A stretch of DNA of 64,000 bases, taken from the NCBI GenBank assembly GCA_016932435.1, contig JAFGCW010000036.1, forward strand, positions 46,498 through 110,497, in the 5' to 3' direction. Source of the stretch: Dehalococcoidales bacterium. GTDB taxonomy: Bacteria; Chloroflexota; Dehalococcoidia; Dehalococcoidales; UBA2162. Shown here in pieces: positions 52,827 through 62,013 of this stretch. Made by a program: the position numbers and the translations under genes. The notes beneath the pieces were generated by a model, which saw nothing but the letters and a program-made list of their open reading frames with translations, did no database searches and was not told the origin of the DNA. How positions within the stretch are numbered: the first letter of the stretch is position 1; the number at the start of each line of letters is the position of its first letter.

Positions 52827-53897
52827 ATGGCATTGTTCAGTGAAAATACACATGGTGCCTATATCGGAGTAACCCCGGCATTTCTCCGAGAATTCGAGAT
52901 TATCGAATCCAATCCAAACTTCGATGTTTTCGATTCCAACGATGGTAGCCGAAGATTCATTGCTGTGAAAGCGTCTCGTATAGCAGATGATGAAGATATT
53001 TCAGTTGGCAGATTTGGAATAGATTTCAACAGAGCTAAACCTGAGCTTGATGAAGCTATTGCCTACGGGGCTTCATTAAATCAAGGCTCAATGTGGATGT
53101 CTAACATCGCCTTTGCTGCCTTCAATGAAGAAGAATATAAGAAGAAAGCTTATGTCTGGGAATCTTTCTATTCATGCATCTTTGATGCAACTCCAAAGAC
53201 TGTGTGGGTTGCACCTCATTCGGGGTCGGTAGCTAAAAGCCCTGATAATTCGCTACTGGATCCCCACGTAATGACGGATACCGGTACAGCGGGGGTAGCG
53301 GCTTTATGCGCTTTCAACGACAAAAATGTTGCTGCAAAGCGGATCATGGTAGCTGTACATGCAACAGGTTTTTTAGGTGCAGTGCTGAACCTGGGCGATT
53401 TAGGCGTAGCAGACGCAAATAAGATGGAAATGGTAACGAAAGCAGTCGAATCAAAATATCATGAAAGGGTTCAGATATTAGCCGATGAGTTTATAGAAGA
53501 CTTCCGGAACAAGACTCTTGTCTACATCGAAAATATCCAAGATCAACACAAAACTCTTAACCCGGAACAACTGGAGGTTCTTTCTGCAGATGATGCCTTT
53601 GCCATTCGTTTATATGAGAAGGGGCTAAGGTTTTATGGACAGGAAATCATAAAGCATAGTGTCGACGAATTCAGACAGGCTTTAATAAATCTGGTACAGG
53701 TGGACGTCCCAGTCATATCCACAAACTATCTCTACACGGGAAGAAATGTCGGTATGCTGCTTGGATTACAGGCAAAGAAAGCTCAAGGTTTGCTTGATTC
53801 GGCTATTCAGATCGAGTGTGCCCGAGTCTACTCTGCCAGAGACCCTAAACTTATTTCGGAAATCGTATTGGATGTAAGAAAAGTGTTTTATAGTTGA
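52827..53897 (+). CDS. Conserved-looking hypothetical protein
   Basis: A 356-residue soluble protein of no recognised family. It carries VWVAPHSGSVAK near residue 130 and DTGTAGVAALCAFND near 155, and a helical C-terminal half. PHSG recalls the active site of N-formylglutamate amidohydrolases, but the surrounding sequence does not confirm it. I start at ATG 52827; a TATAAT box lies seven bases before it, so the transcript may lack a leader, and the longer frame from 52710 would overlap the MFS gene. Confidence 0.5.
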   Translation: MALFSENTHGAYIGVTPAFLREFEIIESNPNFDVFDSNDGSRRFIAVKASRIADDEDISVGRFGIDFNRAKPELDEAIAYGASLNQGSMWMSNIAFAAFNEEEYKKKAYVWESFYSCIFDATPKTVWVAPHSGSVAKSPDNSLLDPHVMTDTGTAGVAALCAFNDKNVAAKRIMVAVHATGFLGAVLNLGDLGVADANKMEMVTKAVESKYHERVQILADEFIEDFRNKTLVYIENIQDQHKTLNPEQLEVLSADDAFAIRLYEKGLRFYGQEIIKHSVDEFRQALINLVQVDVPVISTNYLYTGRNVGMLLGLQAKKAQGLLDSAIQIECARVYSARDPKLISEIVLDVRKVFYS

Positions 53898-53994
53898 TGT
53901 CATAAGAGCATCAACCAATAACGGGCATTCTGTAACTCACTGCGACATCCAGCTGATTTTCGTACACTACTTTCTAACCGGGGTAATAAAAGAA

Positions 53995-54639
53995 ATGAAA
54001 CCAGTGAATGATCCTGAAACCGATTACAAGGATTTAGTCAGGAAGGGATACAATGATTGCGCTTCCGCGTATTCTCAAGCACGAAAAAGGGAAGTTACCT
54101 CCCAACTTCTCAATCTGATTGATCGTCTTGAAGAGAACTCCAGGATCCTGGACATCGGATGCGGTTCCGGTATGCCTGTGACTCAGGTACTTACTACCAA
54201 GTTCGAAGTTACAGGGGTAGACATATCTGAGGAAATGTTAAAACGGGCACAAGTAAATGTTCCCAAGGCCCAGTTTATTCTTGGTGATATCATGTCTGTT
54301 GAGTTACCACCGTCACATTTTCATGCGGTGGTCTCTTATTATACTGTCTTTCATATTCCACGTGAAGAACATCCTGAATTATTCCGTAAGATCCACCGAT
54401 GGCTTATGCCAGGAGGATATCTTTTAGCTTCAGTAGCATTAGACAATGAAGCTGACTACACCGAAGACGATTTTTTTGGTGTCACCATGTATTGGAGTAA
54501 TTACAGTCTGGTAGAATATCAAGACATTATTACCAGCAGTGGGTTTTCAATTCTGGAAACCAGTATACTTGAACATGGTTATGACGAGAAAAATACGAAA
54601 GTTGAACGCCATCCGCTCATCTTTGCACGGAAGGATTGA
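53995..54639 (+). CDS. Class I SAM-dependent methyltransferase
   Basis: A 214-residue methyltransferase with motif I ILDIGCGSGMPVT (about residue 46), motif II VDISEEML and a motif III region in MPGGYLLASVAL. It belongs to the broad Methyltransf_11/25 group, and its substrate is unknown. It is the first of four methyltransferases in the island. Confidence 0.8.
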   Translation: MKPVNDPETDYKDLVRKGYNDCASAYSQARKREVTSQLLNLIDRLEENSRILDIGCGSGMPVTQVLTTKFEVTGVDISEEMLKRAQVNVPKAQFILGDIMSVELPPSHFHAVVSYYTVFHIPREEHPELFRKIHRWLMPGGYLLASVALDNEADYTEDDFFGVTMYWSNYSLVEYQDIITSSGFSILETSILEHGYDEKNTKVERHPLIFARKD

Positions 54640-54746
54640 AAAAGGGGATTATCATCTTGATACTAGTATTAATAAAATCGGGCGTTTTTTTACCTTAATT
54701 TAGCAGAAAACATAATTGACGATAATAAATCGGTTCTGGAGATGAT

Positions 54747-55520
54747 ATGGACATTGCATCAGCAATTCAAATAGCGAAGAAAGTGTTAACGGCTGATCTG
54801 GCCTGTGAGGAAGGTGACTTCGACCGGGACGGTATTCACGTTTATACTGCAAGAGAGGTTGAAGGGGCGCGGCGGTTTCCCCTTCGCGAGAACTCGCTTA
54901 ACGCTGCTACTTTTGGGCAAGGAGTAGTGTTCAGTTGCAGTTCGAACCGTTTACAATGGGTCAAGGACAATCTGGACGGGCGTACGCGGGATGACGTTTT
55001 CAGCGCACCGGTCATCTCGCTAATGGAAGAACATGTCTCTCGCGACGGTCAAACAATAATCGGCCCGGACCTGAAGTACGTTTGCGGGCATGATACCTTC
55101 CGAATACTCGAACCACCTCGAGATATAGAAATCAAATTGGTTGAAGGCGATGAAATTAAGGCTCTATATGCACATACAGGTTTTGGACATGCACTCGGTC
55201 ACGTCTACAATCCGGAACGCCCGACTGTAATGGCCGTAACAGCGGTATCTGGTGATGAAATAGTAGGTATCGCTGGAGTGAGTGCTGATGCCCCCGAGAT
55301 GTATCAGCTTGGAATCGATGTGATACCAGGCTACCGTAACAAGGGAATCGGGAGTTTCCTGGTCAGTCGGTTGACCGAATCCGTTCTAGATATGGGGAAG
55401 GTTCCGTATTATTCAACATGGGCGAATAATATTGGTTCCAGAAGGCTGGCACTGGCGGTGGGATACCGCCCGGTTTGGGTTGAGGTATACGCTAATAAAG
55501 TATCCCCTGGTCTTGGTTAG
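54747..55520 (+). CDS. GNAT-family acetyltransferase
   Basis: A 257-residue protein. The C-terminal GNAT domain has the acetyl-CoA motif in GIDVIPGYRNKGIGSFLVSR (R/Q-x-x-G-x-G/A about residues 190-200), preceded by IVGIAGVSAD. The N-terminal half is a distinct alpha/beta domain, as in PF12746-like acetyltransferases. It is a clear relative of the protein at 60781, with matching VSAD/CSAD, YQLGIDV/WQIGVDV and RPVWVE/RPAWVE segments. Start ATG with GGAGATGAT upstream. Confidence 0.8.
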   Translation: MDIASAIQIAKKVLTADLACEEGDFDRDGIHVYTAREVEGARRFPLRENSLNAATFGQGVVFSCSSNRLQWVKDNLDGRTRDDVFSAPVISLMEEHVSRDGQTIIGPDLKYVCGHDTFRILEPPRDIEIKLVEGDEIKALYAHTGFGHALGHVYNPERPTVMAVTAVSGDEIVGIAGVSADAPEMYQLGIDVIPGYRNKGIGSFLVSRLTESVLDMGKVPYYSTWANNIGSRRLALAVGYRPVWVEVYANKVSPGLG

Positions 55521-55583
55521 ACTACGTTATAGGTACCGACTATTTAGGACTAATAATCGTCCAGTGTGTGACTCATAATCATC

Positions 55584-55612
55584 TTGACTGGTAATCGGAA
55601 AGGTGATACTAT
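55584..55612 (+). promoter_or_regulatory. Promoter of the 55642 leader ORF / 55856 methyltransferase
   Basis: TTGACT and TACTAT separated by 17 bp; the start would be near 55619, about 20 bases before the leader ORF. Confidence 0.6.
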
Positions 55613-55641
55613 CTGGAAAGTGATTCTGAAGGAGGTGTGAA

Positions 55642-55698
55642 ATGGCAAAAGTGTTATCTTTTTATCCGGCAGTCACACCCCGGCAGGTCTACGGCTAA
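55642..55698 (+). CDS. Leader peptide (18 residues)
   Basis: ATG 55642 preceded by GAAGGAGGTGTGAA, one of the best ribosome-binding sites in the window. The product is MAKVLSFYPAVTPRQVYG, ended by TAA. It lies between a promoter and a terminator and ahead of a methyltransferase, the arrangement of a translational attenuator. CGGCTA at its end (55692-55697) could pair with TAGCCG of the terminator arm (55727-55732). Confidence 0.5.
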   Translation: MAKVLSFYPAVTPRQVYG

Positions 55699-55727
55699 AG
55701 CGAACAAGGTTCTAAATCTACATATAT

Positions 55728-55755
55728 AGCCGCTCCTCCGGGAGCGGCTTTGTTT
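55728..55755 (+). terminator. Attenuator-type terminator before the methyltransferase
   Basis: AGCCGCTCC pairs with GGAGCGGCT around TCCG, followed by TTGTTT. It sits about 100 bp before the 55856 gene and after the leader ORF. Confidence 0.75.
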
Positions 55756-55855
55756 ATTCCTCTCAACCTTAATTTTCATTTTTTCTCGATAAGCCGCGTG
55801 CGTGTGACGTTCGCGGCATTTTTATATAAAACTAATACATAAACGGAGAGTATAT

Positions 55856-56653
55856 ATGTCATTCGGATGGATAGATGCAGCAAAATTTTCAATACACACT
55901 CTTTTACTGATGGACAGGTGGATTTTTCGTGTCATAGCGGAAAACCCGAATCCCGAATTAATGAATAATCTCGCGACAGTTATAACCGGCAATGAGGCTG
56001 TCTACTGGTACATTGTCAATAAATGCCCTGAAAAGAAGCACTACTATGATTCACTGGTAAAAAACGTGTCCGGAACCTTCTCGAAAGAACAGGTACGGGA
56101 AGCCGAGATAAAGGTGCTAGATGAACTCGACTGGGCAGTCGTCTACGTTTACCCGGAAATAATGGAGAAACTACCATATATAGCGGAATGGAAACCGGAT
56201 AGGTTGCTGTCCATGGCAGACTTCGAAGCGAAAACGGTACTTGATATCGGAAGCGGTACAGGCAGGTTGGCTTTCGCCGCTGCTACGGTCGCAAAGGTAG
56301 TATATGCCAGCGAACCGGTCGACCGGCTCAGAGAATACATGAGAGAAAAAATCAGTCACGAAAATATCGGTAATGTCTTTGTCATAGACGGAACTATACA
56401 GTCGATTCCTTTCCATGACGATTTTTTCGATATTGTCATGTCAGGCCATACCTTTGGTGATGACTATGACAGCGAATTACGTGAAATGACGCGTGTTACC
56501 AAGCCAGGCGGGTATATCATCGACTGTCCGGGAGAAGACGACCGGAAACGTTCGGACGGTCCGTCGCAACCGTTGATAGAACTCGAGTTCGACTATTCCC
56601 ACTATTCTTCGAAGCTCGGAGGAGATATCTACCGGTACTGGAAACGGGTGTAA
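55856..56653 (+). CDS. Class I SAM-dependent methyltransferase
   Basis: A 265-residue protein. The methyltransferase domain starts near residue 120: motif I TVLDIGSGTGRLAFAA, motif II YASEPVDRLREYM, and VTKPGGYIIDCPGED downstream. The N-terminal 110 residues are a helical extension with no known match. Expression probably depends on the upstream leader peptide and terminator. The substrate is unknown. Confidence 0.8.
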   Translation: MSFGWIDAAKFSIHTLLLMDRWIFRVIAENPNPELMNNLATVITGNEAVYWYIVNKCPEKKHYYDSLVKNVSGTFSKEQVREAEIKVLDELDWAVVYVYPEIMEKLPYIAEWKPDRLLSMADFEAKTVLDIGSGTGRLAFAAATVAKVVYASEPVDRLREYMREKISHENIGNVFVIDGTIQSIPFHDDFFDIVMSGHTFGDDYDSELREMTRVTKPGGYIIDCPGEDDRKRSDGPSQPLIELEFDYSHYSSKLGGDIYRYWKRV

Positions 56654-56694
56654 TAAGACAATCAATAAATAGAAGATAACGAAGGGTTAAAACA

Positions 56695-57687
56695 GTGAAC
56701 ACAGAGATTAAAATCCGGCAATTAAACATCCGCGATTTAAATACCGTCGTTGAAATGGCGATAGAAAACTATTTGAAAGAGAAAGCTTCGGCAAACGGAT
56801 TATCTGAAAGAGCCAATGAACGTTATTTTAGAACGGAACTTAAGAGACTGATGTCAAAGGGAACGGGTAGAATGGCTTTCGAAAATGATTTGCCCATCGG
56901 CTTCCTTGCTTTCGGAGAGATGTCCCAGGTCAGACCGGGTGTTAAGGCAGCTACTTCACCATTGTGGGGCTATGGAATAAGGCACGATAAGAGGGGTGAG
57001 ATTATTGGCAGGCTGTTCCAGGATGCAGCTACCGAGCTTTGCAGGAATTATGCCCAGAGCCTTAGGGTTCTGGTCTATGCTCATGACACCGAGGTGCTGT
57101 GGACATACCTGATGAGTTCTTTCGCCATGGATATGACGGGAGTTGTAAGAGAGACGGCATTACCGATCGAGACGGACGTTCCGGGCAGCTATGTGCTTAA
57201 AGAAGTAAGTAAAGATGAACTCGTGTTCCACAAGAGCGAAATCATCGAATTATACCGCGGTCTGATAAACCATCTGCGGGTCAGTCCGGTGTTCTACCAT
57301 TGCCGGGAGTACCTGCCCGTTGAAAATCGTTTCCAGGACTTTCTTGATGATACGATGCGTGTTTTCGCTCTGTTTGATGGTGACAGGCTGATCGGCATGG
57401 TTGATGCCGAACCGGTAAACTATGGATTCGCTGCGGGCGATTCCGAAGCACTCAGCCTGGGCGACATATTTATAGCACCGGAATATCGGGAATCCGGTCT
57501 GGCTGCCACATTACTAAAGTACGCTAATGATGAACTGAAAAAAGACGGTATCAAAAGGCTTTTCGTGACCCATGGAACAATTAATCCCACAGCTCGGGGA
57601 TTCTGGGATAAGTATTTTACTAACTACTCCTACATGATGACGAGAAGAATCGATTCGGATATGCTTGGGGATATCAAACCTGTATAA
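56695..57687 (+). CDS. GNAT-family acetyltransferase, two-domain type
   Basis: A 330-residue protein starting at GTG 56695 behind GAAGGG. The C-terminal GNAT domain has IFIAPEYRESGLAATLLKYA (acetyl-CoA site) and ARGFWDKYFTNY at its end. The N-terminal half looks like a decayed second GNAT fold (GFLAFGEMSQVR then RGEIIGRLFQDAATE). It is paralogous to the next gene, with which it shares the FWxKYFTxY end, and lies 19 bp before it. Confidence 0.75.
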   Translation: MNTEIKIRQLNIRDLNTVVEMAIENYLKEKASANGLSERANERYFRTELKRLMSKGTGRMAFENDLPIGFLAFGEMSQVRPGVKAATSPLWGYGIRHDKRGEIIGRLFQDAATELCRNYAQSLRVLVYAHDTEVLWTYLMSSFAMDMTGVVRETALPIETDVPGSYVLKEVSKDELVFHKSEIIELYRGLINHLRVSPVFYHCREYLPVENRFQDFLDDTMRVFALFDGDRLIGMVDAEPVNYGFAAGDSEALSLGDIFIAPEYRESGLAATLLKYANDELKKDGIKRLFVTHGTINPTARGFWDKYFTNYSYMMTRRIDSDMLGDIKPV

Positions 57688-57706
57688 ATAATGAGGTGTT
57701 GAAGAA

Positions 57707-58663
57707 ATGTATATTGTAGATTTTACTGAGGACCATATCGAACAGGCTCTGACTCTTGTAATAGAAAATTATGAGGAGGAACGCCGGCAATTACCGGTCC
57801 TTCCACCCGTAACTGCCTTTCCCAGCCTAAACCATTTCGCCGGTAACAAACTCGGAGTGACTGCATTCGAAGACAGCAAAATGCTGGGATTCTTATGTTG
57901 TTACAAACCGTTCGAAGATTCCTTCAGAACGACTGGAATTAAAGGCATATTTTCGCCCGTTCATGTACACGCGGTTATACGTGAGAATAGAGAAAGGATA
58001 TACAAGCGTCTGTACCAGGCGGCTGCTGAGAAATGGGTCAAAGATGGCATCAGGAGCCATGCGATCGCCTTGTATGCCCATGACAGGCAGGCGACCAACA
58101 GCTTCTTTGTGAACGGGTTCGGCTTACGGGTAATCGATGCAATAAGACCTGTAGAAAAAGTCCAATGTATGAGCGCTCCCGGGTATTCTTTCCTGGAACT
58201 GGAATCGCCGAGAAAAGTAGAAACACTGGGATTGAAAAATCTGTTGATAACTCATCTAAGCGATAGCCCGATGTTCATGCGACGTCCATTCATGGATGAC
58301 TCTGATCTGGAGAAAGAATACGAAAGGCGTAAACCACGCTACTTCGTGGCACTCCATGAAAACAGGATCGTTGCCTGGCTGGAAATTACTGCCAGTGGTG
58401 AAGACTTCGTTGGTGATGAAAACAGTGTACAGAACATATGCGGAGCTTTCTGTATTCCGGAACATAGAGGTAAAGATGTGTTTCAAAATCTTTTAAATTG
58501 CTGCATGGAAAAGTTTAATAACGAGGGCTATTCCCATCTGGGGGTTGATTTCGAAAGTTTCAATCCAACCGCGTATGGTTTCTGGTTGAAGTATTTTACT
58601 CCCTATATACATAGTGTTGTTCGAAGGGTCGATGACAAGATTTTTACCGGTTCAAAGGAGTAA
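57707..58663 (+). CDS. GNAT-family acetyltransferase, two-domain type, paralogue
   Basis: A 318-residue protein similar in order to the 56695 product: an N-terminal degenerate GNAT unit (MLGFLCCYKPF, then RENRERIYKRLYQAAAEKW) and a C-terminal one (GAFCIPEHRGKDVFQNLLN, with the R-G-K-D loop in place of the usual QxxGxG/A). It ends FWLKYFTPYIHS, as in its neighbour. GAGGTG precedes the ATG. The pair likely arose by tandem duplication. Confidence 0.75.
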   Translation: MYIVDFTEDHIEQALTLVIENYEEERRQLPVLPPVTAFPSLNHFAGNKLGVTAFEDSKMLGFLCCYKPFEDSFRTTGIKGIFSPVHVHAVIRENRERIYKRLYQAAAEKWVKDGIRSHAIALYAHDRQATNSFFVNGFGLRVIDAIRPVEKVQCMSAPGYSFLELESPRKVETLGLKNLLITHLSDSPMFMRRPFMDDSDLEKEYERRKPRYFVALHENRIVAWLEITASGEDFVGDENSVQNICGAFCIPEHRGKDVFQNLLNCCMEKFNNEGYSHLGVDFESFNPTAYGFWLKYFTPYIHSVVRRVDDKIFTGSKE

Positions 58664-58668
58664 ACAAA

Positions 58669-59382
58669 ATGGACTACAAAGCGATAATCAATGAAATCGA
58701 AAGCAGTCAGCATCTCATCAGTATGACGCCTGTTGAAAAGATCGTCGAAATCGGGTACACGGCAGGAATGAATTCGAATACGAGTGTTCTCGATCTTTGC
58801 TGCGGCTACGGTGAAATGCTGAAAATCTGGAATGAAGCATTCGGTATAAAAGGTACCGGGGTAGACATATCCGAAGAATTTATTAATGAAGGGAACAAAC
58901 GTCTTAAAGAAGCGGGAATCAAAGACATTACTCTGATCTGCGCGGATGTACTTGATTGGGTGACAGATAAAAAATACGATTTTGCCTGTTTAAACGGTGA
59001 AGAATTCGGAGGTATTGAAGGAACGATTCGTCTGCTTGAAAAATACGTTAAACCTGATGGTAAGCTGATTATCGGCACTCGTTATTCTAGGGTTGAAAAT
59101 CCACCGGCAGAGCTAATCGAATTTGAGGGAGAAACGCTACCGATGAAAAGGATTTATGATATTTTTTACACAAACGGATATTTTATCACTTCAATGGCAA
59201 CCGACACGCAAAACGAATGGGAAGGGTACATCATGTGGAGTGCCCGCAGACACATGGCTACCTGCAAAAACAATCCTGATGATCCGGGTCTTTTCGAATG
59301 GTGTAAAAAATGGTATGAGACATATTTTGGGTTTCGGAGAGATTACGAAGGCTACGGGACTTTTGTGATTGAAAAGTATTAA
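58669..59382 (+). CDS. Class I SAM-dependent methyltransferase
   Basis: A 237-residue methyltransferase with motif I VLDLCCGYGEMLKIW, motif II GVDISEEFI and CLNGEEFGG/YVKPDGKLIIGT downstream. Motif I has CCGYG in place of GCGxG. AAAGGAG lies seven bases before ATG 58669, and the gene follows the GNAT pair by five bases, so it is in their operon. Confidence 0.8.
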   Translation: MDYKAIINEIESSQHLISMTPVEKIVEIGYTAGMNSNTSVLDLCCGYGEMLKIWNEAFGIKGTGVDISEEFINEGNKRLKEAGIKDITLICADVLDWVTDKKYDFACLNGEEFGGIEGTIRLLEKYVKPDGKLIIGTRYSRVENPPAELIEFEGETLPMKRIYDIFYTNGYFITSMATDTQNEWEGYIMWSARRHMATCKNNPDDPGLFEWCKKWYETYFGFRRDYEGYGTFVIEKY

Positions 59383-59431
59383 TGCTACAAATTTCCTGAT
59401 ATAGCATCAGACGAATTGGAGTGAAAAAATT

Positions 59432-59632
59432 GAATCACATCTTGCAATAGCTCTTGTCCAGATGTTCTCGCAAAAAGGAGAGATAGAGCGGAACCTGGCA
59501 GAAACTTCCTGCCATATCGAAGAGGCTCATAGGCGTGGGATAGACATAATCGCCTTCCCCTTTTATCAGTTTCTCCCATCTTTCTCTAGTACGTTGTCAA
59601 TTCTAAAACTATATCAGGAATCAGCGTCTTGA
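59432..59632 (+). pseudogene. Nitrilase/carbon-nitrogen hydrolase N-terminal remnant
   Basis: The frame reads ESHLAIALVQMFSQKGEIER and NLAETSCHIEEAHRRGIDII followed by AFP, the classical start of a carbon-nitrogen hydrolase (AxxQ...NLxxxxxxIxxAxxxGadlIvFP), but stops after 66 codons before the catalytic Lys and Cys. No in-frame start exists; the GTG-AAAAAA before it is one base out of frame. Confidence 0.65.
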
Positions 59633-59792
59633 GATAGATAGAAGCAAAACTTAAAATGCGTTGATTGGCTGTTTTTAACCAGTTCAGCCCACATAAACTT
59701 AAAAAGACTTTTTTCGTAGATTAAGAGTTGACAGACTACTAGGCATCCATTTTTATTCATGATTGCTTTACTCCCGAAAGAACACTGATGTG

Positions 59793-60515
59793 CTATTCCA
59801 CTTGTATACCTTGAATAAATACATGAAGAAAGCTCTTCAGTTCTTCTGCCTGAGTGAGCCACATGAAATGTTCGCCATCCATGATTCTTAACTGCACGTT
59901 CGGCATTAAATTAGCGAGTTGTAATACCGGCCAAACTGGTCGGATGTCATGCTTGCCATAAACGAATAGTGCCGGAACATCCAGTTGAGATATGTTTTTC
60001 CACAGGTCAGGAGTTTTGATGAAGTCATTCCATGATGCCATTAATTGCATTTGGACCTCTTCATCCCCCTCCAGAGAGGCGGCTGGTCGCTTTTCACCTC
60101 TCTCCTGCCGACCTTTCTCTTTTGCCGCTCTCCAGTCAATATCATGCTGGATACCGGGTCCTGATATATAAATCAGCCCCAGCACTTTTTCCCGATGAGC
60201 CAGTGTATAGGCAAGCGCCAGATTGGCTCCCCATGAGTGTCCACCCACAATCCACCTGTCGATTCTGTAGTAATCACGAATAGCCTCCATATCTTTAAGC
60301 TCAGTGGCAATATCATATGGAGGTATCCGGTCTGATCTTCCACAGCCACGCTGCTCATACCGGATTGCCCGGGATACTCCACTTATCATGTCAGCAACTG
60401 GTTCCAGATAGTCAGAACAACCAGGGCCACCCAGGCACAATAAAACAGGCACACCATCTCCTTGTGTGGTGGTCCAAATCTTCACTCCGTTAATATTAAC
60501 GAAATCTTCGCTCAT
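59793..60515 (-). CDS. Alpha/beta hydrolase (proline iminopeptidase-like)
   Basis: A 240-residue hydrolase. The oxyanion segment LCLGGPGCSD, DQRG-like YEQRGCGRSD, nucleophile elbow GGHSWGANLA (Ser about residue 94), Asp in VYGKHDIRP and final His in DGEHFMW complete a Ser-Asp-His triad. The GGPG and RGCGRS motifs are typical of proline iminopeptidases and related peptidases. It is the only minus-strand gene in the island. Confidence 0.85.
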   Translation of the reverse strand: MSEDFVNINGVKIWTTTQGDGVPVLLCLGGPGCSDYLEPVADMISGVSRAIRYEQRGCGRSDRIPPYDIATELKDMEAIRDYYRIDRWIVGGHSWGANLALAYTLAHREKVLGLIYISGPGIQHDIDWRAAKEKGRQERGEKRPAASLEGDEEVQMQLMASWNDFIKTPDLWKNISQLDVPALFVYGKHDIRPVWPVLQLANLMPNVQLRIMDGEHFMWLTQAEELKSFLHVFIQGIQVE

Positions 60516-60780
60516 CGTACGGAATCATCCAGATAAAGTAAGTATATGAAAAAAGGAGTAAGAGCATTATATCAAAAATGCGGAATACTTAACAGAGTAG
60601 AGTTTGTGACTTACAGACTATTCTGGGTATAATATCTCAATTAATCAGAATCCAGTTTGATAATCAACAGGAGCTAGCAATCACATAATGATTGTCGTAA
60701 GGAAGAAGTAACCAATGCGCCATTATCATATCTGGACCATCGGTTCACAAGATGGATAGCACGGTTTCGGAGGAGTTTGA

Positions 60781-61617
60781 TTGAACAACAACCAAATCCT
60801 GGAAACAGCGTTGAAACAGTCGGCACTGGAGGCTAACTGCAAACCGGATGATTTCCTGTCAAAAGAAAACAAGGTCGTGTTCTCCGCACCCAACCCGAAA
60901 GCGAGGATATACCTCATACTTCCCCTCTACTGTAACCTGATTTCCTACGGTAATAACATCATCGCCTCCGTAAACAGGGAGATCGCGGAAACCGTCAAAG
61001 AATATATCGACAGGTATCACGTCGAACACTGCTTCGAAGCACCGAATATGTATGTACTGAATGATGAACTCGAGAAAAAAGGTAAAAGGGTTAGCAATAT
61101 GGCTGAGTATTTCCTGCCGGACACGACCATGCTGAAAGAACTCGGTTGTACCTGTAAAATAAGTGTTTTATCACCGCAGGACTTTGCCGCCCTTTATAAA
61201 CCGGAATGGAGCAACGCACTGGAAGAGAAGCGGAAAGAACATGATGTCCTCGCAGTGGGTGCATACGACGGAAAAAGACTGACAGGATTAGCCGGATGTT
61301 CGGCTGATTGCGAAACGATGTGGCAGATAGGCGTCGACGTTCTTCCTTCATACAGGAGACAGGGAATAGCGTCGGCTTTGACAAGCCGTCTGGCTCTGGA
61401 GATCATCAACCGGGGCAAGGTTCCCTTTTACTGCACTGCATGGTCAAACCTTGGTTCAGTGAGAAATGCCATAAAGAGCGGGTTCAGGCCGGCCTGGGTA
61501 GAAATGACAGCGAAGCCCATCGAAGAAGTCGATAAAGCCAACTCCCGGCATCAGGTCAACCGTCCACAATCTGAACCGATTTATCAGCGATATCATGAAA
61601 AACTTCGTTCGTTCTAA
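60781..61617 (+). CDS. GNAT-family acetyltransferase
   Basis: A 278-residue protein starting at TTG 60781 behind GGAGGAG. The C-terminal GNAT domain contains GLAGCSADCETMWQIGVDVL and PSYRRQGIASALTSRLA (Q-G-I-A acetyl-CoA loop). It is the closest relative in the window of the 54747 product. The N-terminal half is a separate alpha/beta domain. Two mini-ORFs (7 and 14 codons) precede it at 60687 and 60716, the second with AAGGAAG in front, so translation may be regulated. Confidence 0.8.
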   Translation: MNNNQILETALKQSALEANCKPDDFLSKENKVVFSAPNPKARIYLILPLYCNLISYGNNIIASVNREIAETVKEYIDRYHVEHCFEAPNMYVLNDELEKKGKRVSNMAEYFLPDTTMLKELGCTCKISVLSPQDFAALYKPEWSNALEEKRKEHDVLAVGAYDGKRLTGLAGCSADCETMWQIGVDVLPSYRRQGIASALTSRLALEIINRGKVPFYCTAWSNLGSVRNAIKSGFRPAWVEMTAKPIEEVDKANSRHQVNRPQSEPIYQRYHEKLRSF

Positions 61618-61734
61618 ACATTTCATTCGCTTGAATCTGTTAAAATAATAGTATATATTTCGTTTCTGGGATTTGTTATACTTCGATACTACATTTGGGC
61701 AGAATGTAGAATAACATACATTATCTCACCAGTA

Positions 61735-61763
61735 TTGACATAATTCGGTTACTCTCATATAAT
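61735..61763 (+). promoter_or_regulatory. Consensus promoter of the 62014 attenuator unit
   Basis: TTGACA (61735-61740) and TATAAT (61758-61763) with a 17-bp spacer. Transcription should start near 61770, about 25 bases before the leader ORF. Confidence 0.85.
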
Positions 61764-61795
61764 TCATATATATTTAAACTTGTTTTGAGTGAAGA

Positions 61796-61903
61796 ATGAT
61801 AAGATCGAACCGGAATATAATTGTTAATCTGCGTGTTGTCCTTCCGATTATTGTTTTTCGGAGGGCTTGGCATGTCGCCGGTTCGGAGTTAACCCTTATT
61901 TAA
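61796..61903 (+). CDS. Leader peptide (35 residues)
   Basis: ATG 61796 behind GAGTGAAG. The product begins MIRSNRNIIVNLRVV, continues LPIIVFRRAWHVAG and ends SELTLI before TAA. It is rich in branched and basic residues, as in inducible-resistance leaders that stall on drug-bound ribosomes. A putative antiterminator element GGGCTTGG (61863-61870) lies within the ORF. Confidence 0.55.
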   Translation: MIRSNRNIIVNLRVVLPIIVFRRAWHVAGSELTLI

Positions 61904-61931
61904 GCCTAAAGAACGATCAGCGTTTAGACCA

Positions 61932-61961
61932 AGCCCAAGAGTTATAACTCTTGGGCTTTTT
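61932..61961 (+). terminator. Attenuator terminator before the 62014 methyltransferase
   Basis: AGCCCAAGAG pairs with CTCTTGGGCT, followed by TTTTATATA. Its 5' arm overlaps CCAAGCCC (61929-61936), which is perfectly complementary to GGGCTTGG in the leader ORF, giving a mutually exclusive antiterminator. Confidence 0.85.
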
Positions 61962-62013
61962 ATATAGGTGGTGTTCAACATAAACTAACAAAATACTCTA
62001 AGGGAGGTCACTG

